The translations under genes were made by a program, and so were the position numbers. From NCBI RefSeq assembly GCF_002736105.1, contig NZ_CP024123.1, positions 3,092,001-3,156,000 on the forward strand: DNA of 64,000 bases, read 5' to 3'. Each line of letters starts with the position of its first letter. Positions within the stretch are counted from its first letter, which is position 1. Positions 27,701 through 36,328 of the stretch are shown here, in pieces. Under the pieces are notes generated by a model. It ran no database searches. It was not told the DNA's origin and worked only from the letters and a program-made list of their open reading frames with translations. This stretch comes from Solibacillus sp. R5-41. GTDB lineage: Bacteria > Bacillota > Bacilli > Bacillales_A > Planococcaceae.

Positions 27701-29227
27701 TCAACCTTCTTCATTAATAATGACGTTTTTACCACGTAATTTTAAAACTAACGGAATACAGATCCATAAAAATGCCACTACTAAAAAGACTAGTGATAGA
27801 GGTTTCTCTACAAAAATGTTGTATTCCCCGTTTGAAATCGTTAATGCACGGCGCATATTATTTTCAATCATTGGCCCTAATACTAAGGCCAAAACAAGCG
27901 GAGCAACTGGGAAATCATTTTTAGCGAAATAATAGCCTAAAACACCACAGCCTAATAATAATAGTAAATCAAATGTTGTATATTGAACTGCATAAACTCC
28001 AAAAATTGAAATTGCAAAAATAATAGGTAATAAATACTTCTTAGGTGTTTGAATAATTTTTGCAAAAACACGTACTAAAGGCATATTTAAAACGAGTAGC
28101 ATTAAGTTACCTAAAAACATACTTGCGATTAATCCCCAAGCAACTTGCGGATGTTCTTCGAATAATAATGGACCTGGCTGAATGTTGTACATTATAAAGG
28201 CACCCATTAAAATAGCAGTCGTACCAGAGCCAGGAATACCTAATGTTAAAAGCGGAATCATCGCACCACCCGAAGATGCGTTGTTTGCAGATTCCGGGGA
28301 GGCTACCCCTGCAATATTTCCTTTTCCAAATGAATCTGGATTTTTACTAATTTTTTTCTCCGTAATATAAGCAAAGAAGGATGCTAGCGTAGCACCTGCA
28401 CCTGGTAATACACCTAAAAAGAAGCCAAGTAAAGATCCACGGGCAATTGGTGCAGCACTATCTTTTAAGTCTTGCTTTGTTGGTAAAATTCGATTAATTT
28501 TCGCTATTGGCTCGTCATTGCCGTCCTTTTCGAAAATCGTTTTAAACACTTCTCCTAAAGCAAATAGCCCTACTGCAACAGTTAAAAACTCAATTCCACC
28601 AAAGAGTACTGGTTGATCATACGTAAATCGTGCAATACCTGAGACTGCATCAATCCCTATAGTACCTAATAATAAACCTAGTACAGTCATAATTAATGCT
28701 TTTGTAATGGATTTCCCTGCTAAACCACTAACTGCTGCTAAACCTAGTAACATTAACGAAAAGTACTCAGCAGGTCCAAAATTTATTGCAATCTTTGATA
28801 ATGGTCGAGCTAATAAAACTAGCCCAATTAAGGCAACAATCCCTGCAACAAATGATCCAATGGCAGCTATTGATAATGCAGCCCCTGCTCTTCCTTGTCG
28901 CGCCATTTGGTAACCATCTAAAGTTGTTACGACTGAGGAGGATTCTCCTGGCGTATTTAATAAAATGGATGTTGTAGATCCACCATACATCGCACCGTAG
29001 TAGACGCCCGATAGTAAGATGATTGAACTAGTAGCAGCCATTTCTAAAGGTAAGCCCGATGTTAATGTAGCAGTAACTGGTATTAATAACGCTACCCCAC
29101 TCATCGGTCCAATACCTGGTAAAACGCCAACCGCAGTACCAATAATAACCCCTAATAAAGCAAATAAAATATTATGCCATTGAAATGCTATTGCAAAGCC
29201 ATTCATTAAATATTGTATAGTGTCCAA
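27701..29227 (-). CDS. tctA: Tripartite tricarboxylate transporter, large membrane subunit TctA
   Basis: A 508-residue, strongly hydrophobic protein with about 12 membrane segments, the normal size for TctA, which forms the substrate channel of TTT-type secondary transporters. Conserved pieces are GTAVGVLPGIGPMSGVALL and LNTPGESSSVVTTLDGYQMA near the N-terminus, and FLGVLPGAGATLASFFAY in the repeat half. The start is TTG (29225-29227), preceded by GGGGGA at good spacing. It is the last gene of tctCBA. TTT systems carry citrate and other tricarboxylates or related acids; the actual substrate here is unknown. Confidence 0.93.
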   Translation of the reverse strand: MDTIQYLMNGFAIAFQWHNILFALLGVIIGTAVGVLPGIGPMSGVALLIPVTATLTSGLPLEMAATSSIILLSGVYYGAMYGGSTTSILLNTPGESSSVVTTLDGYQMARQGRAGAALSIAAIGSFVAGIVALIGLVLLARPLSKIAINFGPAEYFSLMLLGLAAVSGLAGKSITKALIMTVLGLLLGTIGIDAVSGIARFTYDQPVLFGGIEFLTVAVGLFALGEVFKTIFEKDGNDEPIAKINRILPTKQDLKDSAAPIARGSLLGFFLGVLPGAGATLASFFAYITEKKISKNPDSFGKGNIAGVASPESANNASSGGAMIPLLTLGIPGSGTTAILMGAFIMYNIQPGPLLFEEHPQVAWGLIASMFLGNLMLLVLNMPLVRVFAKIIQTPKKYLLPIIFAISIFGVYAVQYTTFDLLLLLGCGVLGYYFAKNDFPVAPLVLALVLGPMIENNMRRALTISNGEYNIFVEKPLSLVFLVVAFLWICIPLVLKLRGKNVIINEEG

Positions 29228-29246
29228 TTACATGTCCCCCTTCACC

Positions 29247-29714
29247 TTAAATTGGTAATCCCGGCAAAGAGCCGCCTAAAACATATACAAATCCGAAATA
29301 AATAATTGCTGAAAAGGCGGCCGCTATAATAATCGTAGGAACCCATTTTCCCTTTTCTAGCGTTTGGAATCCGATAACAAGAAACGCAAATGTAGTAATT
29401 AAATAACCTAGTTTTTCTAGTAATAGAACGTAACCCAAAGCCGCGATAAATATTATGAAAAATCGCTTATAGTTAGGAGACTTAATATCCTCTTCCTCAC
29501 CTACAATTTTATAAGTAGCCCTATGTTTGATTGTTTCAATAAACAAGAAAATACTTAAAATAATAAGAATAATGCCTAAACCTAACGGAAAAGTGCTAGG
29601 TCCAATTTGTGAGCCGTATGCACTTTTAGAAATATTTTGTGATTCGACAACAACAAGAATACCTAAAGCAAGAAAAACAACACTAGCGAATCGATCGAAT
29701 TTTAAATTCATCAT
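29247..29714 (-). CDS. tctB: Tripartite tricarboxylate transporter, small membrane subunit TctB
   Basis: A small membrane protein of 155 residues with four predicted helices, as in TctB. Starting at ATG 29712-29714, it begins MMNLKFDRFASVVFLALG; AGGAGGT is seven bases upstream. An open frame extends 16 codons further but through the ribosome-binding site and a hairpin. The conserved PXXFP-like loop is seen as IGPSTFPLGLGIILIILS. It lies between tctC and tctA. Confidence 0.88.
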   Translation of the reverse strand: MMNLKFDRFASVVFLALGILVVVESQNISKSAYGSQIGPSTFPLGLGIILIILSIFLFIETIKHRATYKIVGEEEDIKSPNYKRFFIIFIAALGYVLLLEKLGYLITTFAFLVIGFQTLEKGKWVPTIIIAAAFSAIIYFGFVYVLGGSLPGLPI

Positions 29715-29734
29715 TTTGATACCTCCTAAAAGAG

Positions 29735-29763
29735 GATGCGAGCAATTCATTTTTGCTCGCATC
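29735..29763 (-). other. Stem-loop between tctC and tctB
   Basis: GATGCGAGCAA pairs perfectly with its complement around a seven-base loop, right after the tctC stop and before the tctB ribosome-binding site. There is no long T run. It probably protects or processes the tctC mRNA so that the binding protein is made in excess over the membrane subunits. Confidence 0.6.
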
Positions 29764-29770
29764 TTTTACA

Positions 29771-30799
29771 TTACTTTTGCATTCCTAAAGCGGTTAAAAT
29801 TTCAGTAATCGTTCCTTCTTGTTCTTCAAGGAATTTAGTAAAATCGTCACCTACACGGAAGTCTTGCTCCCAGCCATTACGTTGTAACTCTGCTTTCCAT
29901 TCTTCCTTGTCATTTAGAGCAGTTAATTTTTCAACCCAATATTCTTTAGCAGCTTCAGTCATATCTTTCGGACCGAAAATTCCGCGCCAAATTGTAAATT
30001 CTGTATCAATGCCTAAATCATAAAGTGTAGGAACATCTTCTAACCCTTCAATCGCCACTTTATTTGGAGATGTTACGGCTAATACGCGAGCATCACCACT
30101 CTTAACGTACGCTGCAACTGTTGAAATATCCGTTCCAATTGCATCCGCATTTTTCCCTAATAAAGCTGCCATCGCTTCACCGCCACCGTCATAAGAAACG
30201 TATTTTACCGCTTTCGGATCAATACCGTACTCATATGCTGGTAAAATTGTAATTAAGTGGTCCATTGACCCCGGTGCCGAACCACCAGCCATTGTAATCG
30301 CTGTTGGATCAGCCTTAATTGCATCTAATAATTCCGTTAAGCTTTTATATGGTGAATCCGCACGAACAACAATTGCGCCAAAGTCTTTCGTTAATTGTGC
30401 AAGTGGTGTCGTATCTTTATAACCATATGGGCTGTTACCCTCTGCTTTTAAATTATTTATTAAAATTGGTGGAGACTTGACCATTAACATATGATCATTT
30501 TCCGTTTCTTTCGTTGCGTATGTTGCCATAAATACAGCACCGCCACCACCAGGTTTGTTTTCAACTGTAATTGCTTTTTCGATTAATTTGGTTTCATTCA
30601 TAATTTTACCGATTGAACGAGCTGTTAAATCCCAGCCTCCACCTGCCCCAGACGGAGCAACAATTGTAAGGTTATTTTTCGGATACTCTTCCTTGCTACT
30701 ACTACCGCCTGACTCCCCTCCGCCATCACTACAAGCGGCTAGCGCTAACGTTAGTGATGCTGCTGAAAATAGTGCAACTAGTTTCTTTTTCATTGACAT
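29771..30799 (-). CDS. tctC: Tripartite tricarboxylate transporter, extracytoplasmic binding lipoprotein TctC
   Basis: A 342-residue substrate-binding protein. The N-terminus MSMKKKLVALFSAASLTLALAAC is a lipoprotein signal with lipobox LAAC, so the mature protein is lipid-anchored at about Cys23 and followed by a Gly/Ser-rich linker. The family core includes the P-S/G-A-G-G-G-W-D loop (IVAPSGAGGGWDLTARSIG), VENKPGGGGAVFM and GGSAPGSMDH. GGGGGG precedes the ATG. It is the first gene of tctCBA and the likely target of the adjacent two-component system. Confidence 0.93.
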   Translation of the reverse strand: MSMKKKLVALFSAASLTLALAACSDGGGESGGSSSKEEYPKNNLTIVAPSGAGGGWDLTARSIGKIMNETKLIEKAITVENKPGGGGAVFMATYATKETENDHMLMVKSPPILINNLKAEGNSPYGYKDTTPLAQLTKDFGAIVVRADSPYKSLTELLDAIKADPTAITMAGGSAPGSMDHLITILPAYEYGIDPKAVKYVSYDGGGEAMAALLGKNADAIGTDISTVAAYVKSGDARVLAVTSPNKVAIEGLEDVPTLYDLGIDTEFTIWRGIFGPKDMTEAAKEYWVEKLTALNDKEEWKAELQRNGWEQDFRVGDDFTKFLEEQEGTITEILTALGMQK

Positions 30800-30833
30800 G
30801 AATATTCCCCCCTTCGAATATACGCTCCCTTTT

Positions 30834-30847
30834 TGTAAGCGCTATCT
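30834..30847 (-). promoter_or_regulatory. Candidate cre (CcpA) site upstream of tctC
   Basis: TGTAAGCGCTATCT differs by one base from the cre pattern TG-T/A-N-A-N-C-G-N-T-N-N-C-A. It lies 35 bases before the tctC start, where CcpA binding would repress under glucose. This position and the carboxylate substrate class make it plausible. Confidence 0.45.
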
Positions 30848-30959
30848 TTATTAAAATATATAACTCAATTTATTTATACATTTCGGAAATATTGTCTATT
30901 GATTTTATATTATCCATTTTGTTCATAATGTTCACTGAGTCCTTCAATTGTTTGCAAAT

Positions 30960-31007
30960 AAAAAAGTATGTAATTGTTTTTCATTAAACAATTACATACT
31001 CTTTTTT
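30960..31007. terminator. Strong bidirectional terminator after the two-component genes
   Basis: GTATGTAATTGTTT pairs perfectly with AAACAATTACATAC around a six-base loop, flanked by A and T runs. Confidence 0.9.
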
Positions 31008-31015
31008 CGTTCTAT

Positions 31016-31699
31016 TTACTTGATAAAATATCGCCTTTCGGGTCTACCAACAGTACCGTATATATGCTCTACATATATTATTTTTTCTACCATTAGATAC
31101 TCTAAATAGCGACGCGCGGTTGTACGACTAATACCAAGTTCTCGTCCTAATTTTTCAGCTGTAACTCCACCACCACAAGTATTTAGGAAGTTAATTACTC
31201 CATTTTTCGTCACCGGATCAATCCCTTTAGGACTGTGTTCTCTCGATTCCTCTGTAAAAGTCATGTTATTCCATAAGCGATGGATTTCATTCGCTTTTAA
31301 CCTATCCGAAGAGTTTAATATATCCTTTTTTTCCTTGTACTTTTGCAAACACTCCCTAAATCGTTGCATTGTTAAAGGTTTTAATAAAAAATCAATTACC
31401 CCACTGGCATATGCTTTCTTAACAATATCAACTTCGGCAGCAGCTGTAATTAATATAATATCTGTTTCAATATTCGTTTGTTTAATATAATCAATTAGCT
31501 CCGTACCTAATTTATCTGGAAAATATATATCCAATAATATTAAATCCGGCTTCAATGTATCTAACCAAATTTTCGCTTCTTCAATTGTATGTGACATCCC
31601 AATCGTTTGAAATCCTTCAAGCTGCTCTAAAAATTTTTCGTGAATTTGAGCAATTCGCACATCATCTTCAACGATTAACACTTCAATATTTTTCGCCAT
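31016..31699 (-). CDS. Response regulator of the CitB/DcuR family
   Basis: A 227-residue protein: receiver domain with phospho-acceptor Asp57 in LILLDIYFPD and acidic pocket EDD at 11-13, then a C-terminal winged helix-turn-helix (VTAEKLGRELGISRTTARRY) and the typical GTVGRPERRY end. This is the class paired with citrate/C4-dicarboxylate sensor kinases. It starts five bases after the kinase stop and precedes tctCBA, so it most likely activates that transporter. Names used in related systems include CitT, DctR and CitB. Confidence 0.92.
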   Translation of the reverse strand: MAKNIEVLIVEDDVRIAQIHEKFLEQLEGFQTIGMSHTIEEAKIWLDTLKPDLILLDIYFPDKLGTELIDYIKQTNIETDIILITAAAEVDIVKKAYASGVIDFLLKPLTMQRFRECLQKYKEKKDILNSSDRLKANEIHRLWNNMTFTEESREHSPKGIDPVTKNGVINFLNTCGGGVTAEKLGRELGISRTTARRYLEYLMVEKIIYVEHIYGTVGRPERRYFIK

Positions 31700-31704
31700 A
31701 CCTT

Positions 31705-33288
31705 TTACCCCTCTTTAGGAATAGAAACAATAAATAGTGCTCCCCCTAATTCTCCGTTTTCAATAGCGATAGAACCATTCAATCTTTTTAAATTCTCATT
31801 TACGATATATAAACCATATCCCCGCGTTTCTTTATCCTTTGTTGATTGCTTCAATTTAAATAGATTATTTAGTAGCTGTTGATCGATACCGTTTCCGGAA
31901 TCTTCTATTTCACAAATGACTTCTTTTTCATATTCATAAATGTAAATACGAACAATTCGCTCTTCTTCATCTAAATGTTCGACTGCCTCAAATGCATTCA
32001 TTACTAAATTCCCTAAAATTGAAATTAATAAATGTTTTTCAAAATATTGACCTAATTTTCCACAATAACTATCCTCATCTAAAATGAGTGTCACCTTTAG
32101 CTCTTTTGCCCGATTATAAAATCCAATCATTAAACCGCTTATAAAAGTATCTTTAATATGTACATTGATAAAGGAAATTAACGCATGATTACCTAGACGC
32201 TCTGAATGTATTAAATTTAACGCTTCATCGTATTCCTTTAGCTGAAGCAAACCTGAAATCGTATAAAGAAAGTTATTATACTCATGTGTTTGGGCGCGTA
32301 ATGATTCGATATATTGCTTCACTTGAGATAATTCATTTGCAACTAAATCAATTTCCTCAAACGGTCTGAAACTCGAAACAGCACCGATGACTTTCCCTTC
32401 ATTGATAATTGGTACTCGGTTAACTAAAGTTTTCACTCCATTAATTGTCATCATTCGATTTAATTGTTCATGCCCTGATTCCATCACTTTTATTAATCGC
32501 GTATTCGGGATGACCGAATAAATATTGTTACCTACTACCGATTTTTCATTATTTAATATGGCGCTCGCAGACTGATTGCTTAAAGTGATCGTTCCCTCTG
32601 TATCTACCATAATAATGCCCTCACGAATCGACTCCAAAATAGCATTTCGCTCAGTCAATATTTTTACGATTTCTTGTGGTTCAAAGTTTAAAAGCTGTTT
32701 CTTTATTTTATTGGATAAATATGTAGAAATAAGGATTGAGAGTAATAAGGTAATAATAAATAAAACGATTAAATAGCGTCCATAATTAATATTCATGGAA
32801 AAAATGTCCTCATATAAAAAACCAACAGAAACTACACCGATTATTTTTCCATCTTCATCTTTTATGGGCGCTTTTCCACGTAAGGCCTTTCCTAAAGTAC
32901 CCTCGGCAATCGAAATATATGCCTCACCCTCGATTAACGCCTTATCGTTGTCATCTCCAACCATTTGTTCACCAATCCGCTCGTTCACTGGGTGAGCATA
33001 ACGTATTCCATTTTCATCTCCAAGTACAACATATTCGGCTCCGACACTTTCTTGAATTTGTAAAGCTAATTGTTGTAACGCTTCCGTTGTCTCGTTCTTC
33101 TTTAATCCTGTTATGATTTCTGGATGTTTAGATGATACTTTAGCAACACTTAGAGCTCGTTCTCCAATTTCGTACTCTACAATTTCCCCCATTATAAAAT
33201 AAGTGGAAATAAGAATAATAAATGATACCGTTACGACTAAAAAAATATTATATTTAAAAAATTGAAAATTTAATGAGCGTCTTTTCAT
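31705..33288 (-). CDS. Sensor histidine kinase of the CitA/DcuS family
   Basis: A 527-residue membrane kinase. TM1 is at about 13-34, an extracytoplasmic PAS-like carboxylate sensor domain at 35-170 (with VVLGDENGIRYAHP and GEQMVGDDNDKAL, the usual ligand-loop region), TM2 at about 172-191, and a cytoplasmic PAS at about 215-310. The SpoOB-type dimerisation helix has His335 in RAQTHEYNN. The ATPase domain has GNLVMNAFEAV and EDSGNGI motifs. It is followed by its response regulator and then tctCBA. The sensed acid cannot be specified. Confidence 0.93.
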   Translation of the reverse strand: MKRRSLNFQFFKYNIFLVVTVSFIILISTYFIMGEIVEYEIGERALSVAKVSSKHPEIITGLKKNETTEALQQLALQIQESVGAEYVVLGDENGIRYAHPVNERIGEQMVGDDNDKALIEGEAYISIAEGTLGKALRGKAPIKDEDGKIIGVVSVGFLYEDIFSMNINYGRYLIVLFIITLLLSILISTYLSNKIKKQLLNFEPQEIVKILTERNAILESIREGIIMVDTEGTITLSNQSASAILNNEKSVVGNNIYSVIPNTRLIKVMESGHEQLNRMMTINGVKTLVNRVPIINEGKVIGAVSSFRPFEEIDLVANELSQVKQYIESLRAQTHEYNNFLYTISGLLQLKEYDEALNLIHSERLGNHALISFINVHIKDTFISGLMIGFYNRAKELKVTLILDEDSYCGKLGQYFEKHLLISILGNLVMNAFEAVEHLDEEERIVRIYIYEYEKEVICEIEDSGNGIDQQLLNNLFKLKQSTKDKETRGYGLYIVNENLKRLNGSIAIENGELGGALFIVSIPKEG

Positions 33289-33511
33289 TTAGTCTATCCC
33301 TCAATGACCTTATAGAATGATAGTTTACATTATAGCATAGGTCATTTTAAATTTTCCCAAAAATCAAAAAGATTACCTTTTGATAAGCATTTTTCTTTCA
33401 ATTAACTCTCATGATAAAATACAAAATGCGTCGTTTTTCTTCTACAAAAAGGGGAAGCACAATTAAAGTGAAAGATTATGCACCCAGCTTACATAGTCAG
33501 TAAACTACTCA

Positions 33512-34027
33512 TTAACAGTCATTATCTAAATTTGGTGTTACATGAAGTTGATGCAAGGCTCTTCTAAATATTTGTGGGTCTGGTTTTTTTATGCCTTCCC
33601 ATTCGGATACTAAAATAGTTTCAAAATAATTATCAATACCTAAAGCCTTAATATTATCCATTTGAAATTGTCCAAATCCATTTGTAATGATTCCTAAAGT
33701 AAGATTGTTACTTCTCATTTCCTCTAACATACTTATTAGGTTTGGAAACGGTACACAATGATTCTTAAATTGTTTTATGTAATCTTGAAGCAGGTCTTCC
33801 CAAGTCACCCCAGTAATATTAAGTTCTTCAGTTAATTGTTGATATACTTTATCTTTCCAAACATAACCACGGTTGTCGAGTTCGATAAATCTTGATATAT
33901 ATTTTTCTTTTGGGATATGAGATACCCATTTTTTCAATCGCTCGTATTGGTTATCAATAAATTTCTTCACTGACTCATCTCGGTTCAACAAAGTTCCATC
34001 TAAATCAAAAATAATAGCTTTAATCAT
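33512..34027 (-). pseudogene. HAD-family hydrolase, C-terminally truncated
   Basis: Motif I FDLDGTLLN is near residue 8, motif II LGIITNGFG near 112, and the motif III lysine is in GIKKPDPQIFRRAL. The reading frame then stops at 171 residues (HVTPNLDNDC), before motif IV (GD-x(3-4)-ND) and the last ~55 residues that homologues normally have. No continuation is seen in another frame immediately downstream. It is probably an inactive remnant. The gap on its left, 33289-33511, holds no gene. Confidence 0.65.
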
Positions 34028-34260
34028 TTTGCAACTCTCCCTACAAAATTCAGTTTATTAATGATTTTCTTTATATCCTAGAAAACACCTTCTTTTTCCG
34101 CTTTTGTTCATCAAAAAATACAGGCTATCTAAACATACAAATAACCTTCTAATATCACCTTGTTATAGATTTTTCACCCGCTACAGCGAAAAATAATTCT
34201 GAATTTTCACGAAAAATGGAGGTTGATATATATATAATATGTTATAATTTTCCTTATTAA

Positions 34261-34363
34261 CAATGGAGGTACAAGTCCAATGGTAATAAAATAAAATGAG
34301 AAAATCTTATAATATTTTTATTAATATTAGAATAAAGATGTAGATTTTCTCTTTCATAAGATT
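34261..34363 (+). promoter_or_regulatory. Leader with mini-ORF and two mutually exclusive stems
   Basis: GGAGG (34265-34269) is followed by ATG GTA ATA AAA TAA, a possible four-residue leader peptide. Downstream, GAGAAAATCT (34298-34307) can pair with AGATTTTCTC (34342-34351), while AATCTTAT (34303-34310) can instead pair with ATAAGATT (34356-34363). The two pairings share bases, a layout typical of attenuation. The next gene starts at 34399. No T run follows either stem, so any effect would be on translation or RNA stability. Confidence 0.35.
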
Positions 34364-34398
34364 CATAGAAATTGTATCTAAAAAAGAGGAGATAGACC

Positions 34399-35247
34399 AT
34401 GTTAAATAAATTAAGTGATACTATTTATTATTTATCACATCAAGATGATAGAGATCGACCAACACTAGGATTGGTATGTGGTGACCAATATAGTCTTTTA
34501 ATAGATTCTGGTAATTCTACACAGCATGCTCAAGATTTTTTACTAGAAATCGCAAAGCTAAATGTACCCCCAATTAAATATTTGGTGATTACACATGCGC
34601 ATTGGGATCACTTCCTTGGAATGAATGAATTTGATGCAACGGTTATTGTAAATAGCCAAACAAATGAAATGTTGAGAAAATGGCAAAGTTATTCATTTGA
34701 TGATAATTCACTGCAAATGTATGTGGATAATAAACAGATGAGTGCTATGTGTATGAAGATAATTCAAGATGAGATACCTAACAGGGATAGTTTTAAGTTG
34801 AATACGCCAGATATCATCTTTGATAATTCATTAACAATTGATTTAGGAAATAAAGTTTGTATACTAGAAAAAATCAAAAGTACTCATACTGATGATTCTA
34901 CAATCGTTTATATTCCTGATGAAAAAGTTGTTTTTTTAGCTGATTGTGCATATGGTACAACTACAAATTCTTTATTTCATTACAAGCAATCGGTGTTACT
35001 ACCAATGATTGAAGACATTCAAAAGTATGATGCAGAAATGTTCCTACTAGGTCATGAATCTATTTGCGATTTAAATGAAATGACTAAATTTTGGAAAGAG
35101 CTAACAGCAGCAAGTGAAGCCGTTAAATCTTCTTCTTTAGAAAATGCAATAGCGTCCTTTAAGGTAGAAAATAAAAGAGAACCAAATGATGATGAACTAT
35201 TTTTCATTAAAGCTTTTGTGAATGACCGTGTAATTCAATCATTGTAA
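34399..35247 (+). CDS. Metallo-beta-lactamase-fold hydrolase
   Basis: A 282-residue MBL-fold enzyme. The metal motif THAHWDHFLG is near residues 60-69, a further Asp is in VFLADCAYG, and a late His in LLGHESICD. It begins LNKLSDTIYYLSHQDDRDRP and has no signal peptide. GGAG lies before the ATG. It is monocistronic and ends at a strong terminator. Substrates of such enzymes range from thioesters to lactones; this one lacks diagnostic features. The unusual leader upstream suggests regulated expression. Confidence 0.85.
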   Translation: MLNKLSDTIYYLSHQDDRDRPTLGLVCGDQYSLLIDSGNSTQHAQDFLLEIAKLNVPPIKYLVITHAHWDHFLGMNEFDATVIVNSQTNEMLRKWQSYSFDDNSLQMYVDNKQMSAMCMKIIQDEIPNRDSFKLNTPDIIFDNSLTIDLGNKVCILEKIKSTHTDDSTIVYIPDEKVVFLADCAYGTTTNSLFHYKQSVLLPMIEDIQKYDAEMFLLGHESICDLNEMTKFWKELTAASEAVKSSSLENAIASFKVENKREPNDDELFFIKAFVNDRVIQSL

Positions 35248-35271
35248 TTTTTATAGAATACAACAATTAAA

Positions 35272-35315
35272 ATAAAAGCCATCTCATATAAATTAATATG
35301 AGATGGCTTTTATTT
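35272..35315 (+). terminator. Terminator after the MBL-fold gene
   Basis: AAAAGCCATCTCATAT pairs perfectly with ATATGAGATGGCTTTT around a short loop, with a T run. Confidence 0.9.
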
Positions 35316-35362
35316 CGGTAAATACCATACAACGAATACTAGCCCATTATATAATATCGCAG

Positions 35363-35605
35363 TCAATGGGAGCGTGCGTTAGGTGGTATGACATAAAAAG
35401 GTGCTAAATATAATGAGATAACAATTGGTATGGCACTCATGAAAAGTATGAGGAGTGGCTGGATTTTAGTTGAGAGAATTCCAGCAAGTAAAACATAACC
35501 AACTACAGCTATTAGTGAAAAATTAAAACCCGATTGTAAACTATCTAAAAATGAAAAAATAAATGGCATTGGAATGATTGAAATAATAAACCATGCAAGC
35601 TTCAA
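35363..35605 (-). CDS. Small membrane protein of unknown function
   Basis: An 80-residue protein with three predicted helices (about 3-20, 28-47 and 50-72). It starts at TTG 35603-35605, six bases after a perfect GGAGG, which supports it as a real gene despite its size. The last residues (VIPPNARSH) are polar and may be a truncated tail. It lies 27 bases downstream of the XRE regulator in the same orientation, so the two may be cotranscribed. I do not recognise the family. Confidence 0.6.
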   Translation of the reverse strand: MKLAWFIISIIPMPFIFSFLDSLQSGFNFSLIAVVGYVLLAGILSTKIQPLLILFMSAIPIVISLYLAPFYVIPPNARSH

Positions 35606-35632
35606 CTAATTCCTCCTCAAGAAATTTATCAT

Positions 35633-36088
35633 TTAGCACTCTGCATGAAGTTCCTGTAATCGCTTTATGGCATCTGCTTCATCAAACGAGCTATACCAGC
35701 GATAATGCTGTTCATCTAAAATTCGATAATGGTTACTAACGATGTTTTGTTGCAAGCGAAATTCACCCATTTTACAAATTTCCTTCCACCAAAACATACC
35801 ACCCATCGTTTTATCTTTCGGTGTATGGTTATTTTTTTGCGCAATTAATTGAACGAGATACATCGGTTCATCACCAATTACCGATAAAAGCAGTTGACTT
35901 TGATTAAATAGTGCACAAAATGCTATAACCGTCGTCCAATTGGCGGTTATCCGACCTTTTTCAATTTGAACGAGTGTTTTTTTCGAAATTCCTAATATTT
36001 CAGCCATCTTATCTTGCGAATATTCCTGCTCTGTACGAACAAGCTTCATTTTATCTGATATTAATATTATCAATTGTTCTTTTTCCAA
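35633..36088 (-). CDS. XRE-family transcriptional regulator
   Basis: A 151-residue protein with an N-terminal Cro/C1-type helix-turn-helix at about 12-65 (YSQDKMAEILGISKKTLVQI is the recognition part) and an uncharacterised C-terminal half with aromatic-rich QHYRWYSSFDEADAIKRL. It starts at TTG 36086-36088 after GGAGG. A perfect inverted repeat overlaps the promoter just upstream, indicating autoregulation. It is probably cotranscribed with the small membrane protein that follows. Confidence 0.82.
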   Translation of the reverse strand: MEKEQLIILISDKMKLVRTEQEYSQDKMAEILGISKKTLVQIEKGRITANWTTVIAFCALFNQSQLLLSVIGDEPMYLVQLIAQKNNHTPKDKTMGGMFWWKEICKMGEFRLQQNIVSNHYRILDEQHYRWYSSFDEADAIKRLQELHAEC

Positions 36089-36105
36089 ATATAACGACCT
36101 CCATT

Positions 36106-36140
36106 TAGTGTAATTTTACACTATCAGTTTCTTGTGTCAA
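36106..36140 (-). promoter_or_regulatory. Promoter and palindromic operator of the XRE gene
   Basis: On the minus strand, TTGACA (36135-36140), a 16-base spacer and TAAAAT (36113-36118) form a sigma-A-type promoter. A perfect TAGTGTAA/TTACACTA palindrome (36106-36123) covers the -10, so a bound dimer would block RNA polymerase. Confidence 0.65.
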
Positions 36141-36206
36141 TAAATATTACGGTTATCAAATTGACCTTTCCAAGATGTTGTAATAAATTTGTTCTTTCAC
36201 TTCAAT

Positions 36207-36252
36207 AAAAAAGGCAAAAAACCCTTATATATTAAGAGTTTTTTGCTTTTTT
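36207..36252 (-). terminator. Terminator after the phosphatase gene
   Basis: AAAAGGCAAAAAACCCTTA pairs with AAGAGTTTTTTGCTTTT. It lies between XRE and the phosphatase gene and faces the latter. Confidence 0.75.
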
Positions 36253-36328
36253 AGTTCCAACTATTCAATCCATTTGTAAAGTTTGAATTTAAAATTAATA
36301 CAACTTTAACACACCCAGTTTTATCTTT

